Assembly (NCBI GenBank): GCA_001799895.1
Contig: MGUI01000010.1
Span: 1 to 64,000 of the forward strand
From: Elusimicrobia bacterium GWD2_63_28
Lineage (GTDB): Bacteria; Elusimicrobiota; Elusimicrobia; Elusimicrobiales; UBA9959
Length of the DNA stretch: 64,000 nt
Reading direction: 5' to 3'
The position numbers and the translations under genes are program-made. Below, in pieces: positions 57,201-60,200 of the stretch. The notes beneath the pieces were generated by a model, which saw only the letters and a program-made list of their open reading frames with translations, did no database searches and was not told the origin of the DNA. Position 1 is the stretch's first letter; each line of letters starts with the position of its first letter.

Positions 57201-60200
57201 GATCCCCATGCTGCGCTTCAACCTGATCACCGAGGCCGGCAACGCCCGCTGGAGCGCCGTGCAGCTGCAGCGCACCGGCGCCTCCAACGACCCGAACGCG
57301 CCTTTCGGCAAGAACACGGACGTCAAGTTCGTCTCCATCTACCAGGACTCCAACCAGAACGACATCCTGGACTCGGAGGACTTGAACATCTCGGAGGCGA
57401 GGACCACCCTGATCGCGCCCCTCACCTCTACGGACACCCTGCCGTTCGACCTGGTGGTCGCTTCCACGGCCGGCTTCCCTACCGAGGGCCGGCTCTATAT
57501 AGCCGAGTCGGAACTCGTCAGGTATTCGACCACGGGCATCTCCGCCTCCGGCTATCCCTTCTTCCACGTGACCGCGAGGGGGGAGAAGCTCGGCGACGTG
57601 ATCACGTCTTCTACGACCCACCCTGCCGGCACCAGCCTGCGCAAGGTGGACCTGTTCGACCAGGAGAGCCTGCTTAACACCCAGACCAAGGTGGTGCTGG
57701 CCCAGCCGCAGACCCTCAGCCCCCTGCCGCAGACCTTCTTCGCCGTGTACGACATCGGCGAGACGGCCATAAATTCCAACAAGGTCGGCGTGATGATCCG
57801 CGACAAGTCCTGGATCACCGTGAACGCGCCGCACGATATAGCGCCTCAGTACTATATGAATGTGAGCAGGGTGCTCCCTAAGGGCACCTATTCCGACGAG
57901 TACCCGCTGGGCGGCAGCCTGGTGCCCATACGCCACCTGAACATGAGCGTCTCCGGTGAGAACGTGGCGCCCGGCGTGGCCGAGCGCGGCACCGCCAACC
58001 TGCCGATGCTCAAGCTGAAGTTCAAGACCCTCTCCACCTACGGGGATGACTATACGCTGCTGGGCCGCCTCTACCTGCACCAGACCGGCACCATCAGCAC
58101 CACCACCGCCGGCGTGGGCGAGGGCGACCTTTCCGCCGTCTCGCTCTGGAAGGACGACGGCGACGGCGCCTTCGACGCGGCCCGCGACGTGAGGATAGGC
58201 AACACCATACACACCTCCACCGGCCTGTTCCGGGAGGGCATAGCCGTCAACCTGCTGGACAATAAGCAGCCTTACCTCAGGGTGCCCACGCAGGAACTCA
58301 CGGTGCACGTGGTCTGCGACATCAGCTCTACCACCGACCTGTCCGGCGCGGACGTGATGGGGCATTTCGCCGGGCTGTCGGTCTCCACCCACAGCGACGT
58401 GCGGGGCATAAACGGCATCCCGCTGGCCGCCAGCCAGGAGGCGGACTACCCGATGGACTCCAGGCAGGTGCTGATCTACCCGCCGGGCGTCCTCAGGATG
58501 ACCGCTATGGACATGGCCCCAAGGTCGGTGGTGACCAGCACCCAGAGCGTGGTCATGCTGACCCTGAAACTCAACACCCTTTCCAAGTACACGGCTATCG
58601 GCCGGCTGCAGCTGCACCAGACCGGCACCATAGAATCCGTCTTCACGGGCCTGGGCGACGGAGACCTCACCGCGGTCTCCCTGTGGAAGGACAACGGCGA
58701 CGGCGTGTTCACGCCGGTCACCGACAGCACCATCGGCTACGTGTCGCACGGCGCCGCCGGCACCTTCGAGGACAGGATAGATGTGCCGCTCTTCGAGAAC
58801 GGGCTGCCGTACCTGTCCGTGTCCACCAAGCCGGTCACGGTGCACGTGGTCATGATCACCAGCGCCGCGGTCGACCTGTCCGGGGACATTACGGAGGGCC
58901 ATTTCGCCGGCCTCACCATAAGGGACTTCGCCGACGTGCTGGACACGAACGGCAACGTGCTGGCCGCGGGCGGCGACATCCTCAACGTCTATCCGCTGGC
59001 TTCCGGCCAGACGCTGATCTCCAAGGCCATCATCACGCTGCCGTCCAACTTCAGCAAGATCATCCTGGACCCCGCGAGCGGCTACCCCGCTTACGCCAAG
59101 CTCGACGCCGGCGGCAACCTGCTGCTCGACGCCAATAACAAGCCCATCGTCGACGAGAGCCGCTGGATGAGCGGCGATTGCGATTCCAGCGGCAAGCTGC
59201 TGGACATAAACGGCGACGGCAAGGCGGACAACTTCGACTATTACAGCACCGGGAAATGCAATAACATCAGCCTGATCAATTCCGGCAAGCCGTCCTTCGA
59301 TATCAACGGCGACGGCACCCTGGACCCGGACTTTAATAACGACAATGTGGCGGATATCGTGGAGGATGACGGCAAAGGCAACCCGGTGTACAAGGTGGCC
59401 GTGCTGGACGCCTCGGGCAAGATGACCTACTCCATCGCCGACCCGAAAGCGGTTGTCCCGCTGGGCTGGTCCTCCAATTCCACCGAGCTGCCCGCCGCCT
59501 GGAAGCCCGTCACCTACGCCGGCACCGAAACGGTGCGCTACGAGCTCGCCGTCGGCGCCAGCTTCAGCACCCCCGACGACGTTTCGCCGCTGGGCTGGAA
59601 GGATTCCGGACCCGCCCTCTCCGGCAAGGTAAGCGGCCTGATCCTGACCGAGCTCAAGAAGGCTTACCGCCTCAAGGGCGCGGTCATGGCCGACGCGCCC
59701 ATAGGCACCATCTTCGAGGTGGACGACGCCGCGGCCGAGCTGAGCGGCGCCGTCTGGATGGGCAACGAAAAGATCCGGGTGACCAATATCTCCGCCGGCA
59801 AGTACAGGATAGAGGAGCGGGGCGTGGAAGGCTCGTACCCCGTCACGCATACCATAGGCGAGATAGTCTCGCCCAACGCCTACGTGATGTCGGTCAGGGC
59901 CTACTATTACAGGAACGAAGCGGTTAATACCAGCACCAGGACCTACCTGACCGGGCTGAAGGGCACTCCGATAATGGTGTACCGCGTGGATACCTCCAAG
60001 CCAGGCATCCCCGGCGCGCCCGAGCCGCCGCCCAACGTGGGCACCACCAGGTACAGCATACAGTGGGAGACCACGGACGACCTGCAGTCCAAAGTGATGG
60101 CCTACGAGATACAGGAGCGCGAGGGCACCAACCCTGTCTGGAAGCCCGTCGGCTCCGTGGCCGCCATAAAGAACAGGGACTCTTATACCAACACCTATTC

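Noticed and set aside
43909..59850. A 5,313-codon open frame on the minus strand
   Set aside because: It is codon-for-codon opposite the giant gene and open because the coding strand lacks TTA, CTA and TCA. Its translation is low-complexity Gly/Val/His/Arg-rich and has no signal peptide or domain.
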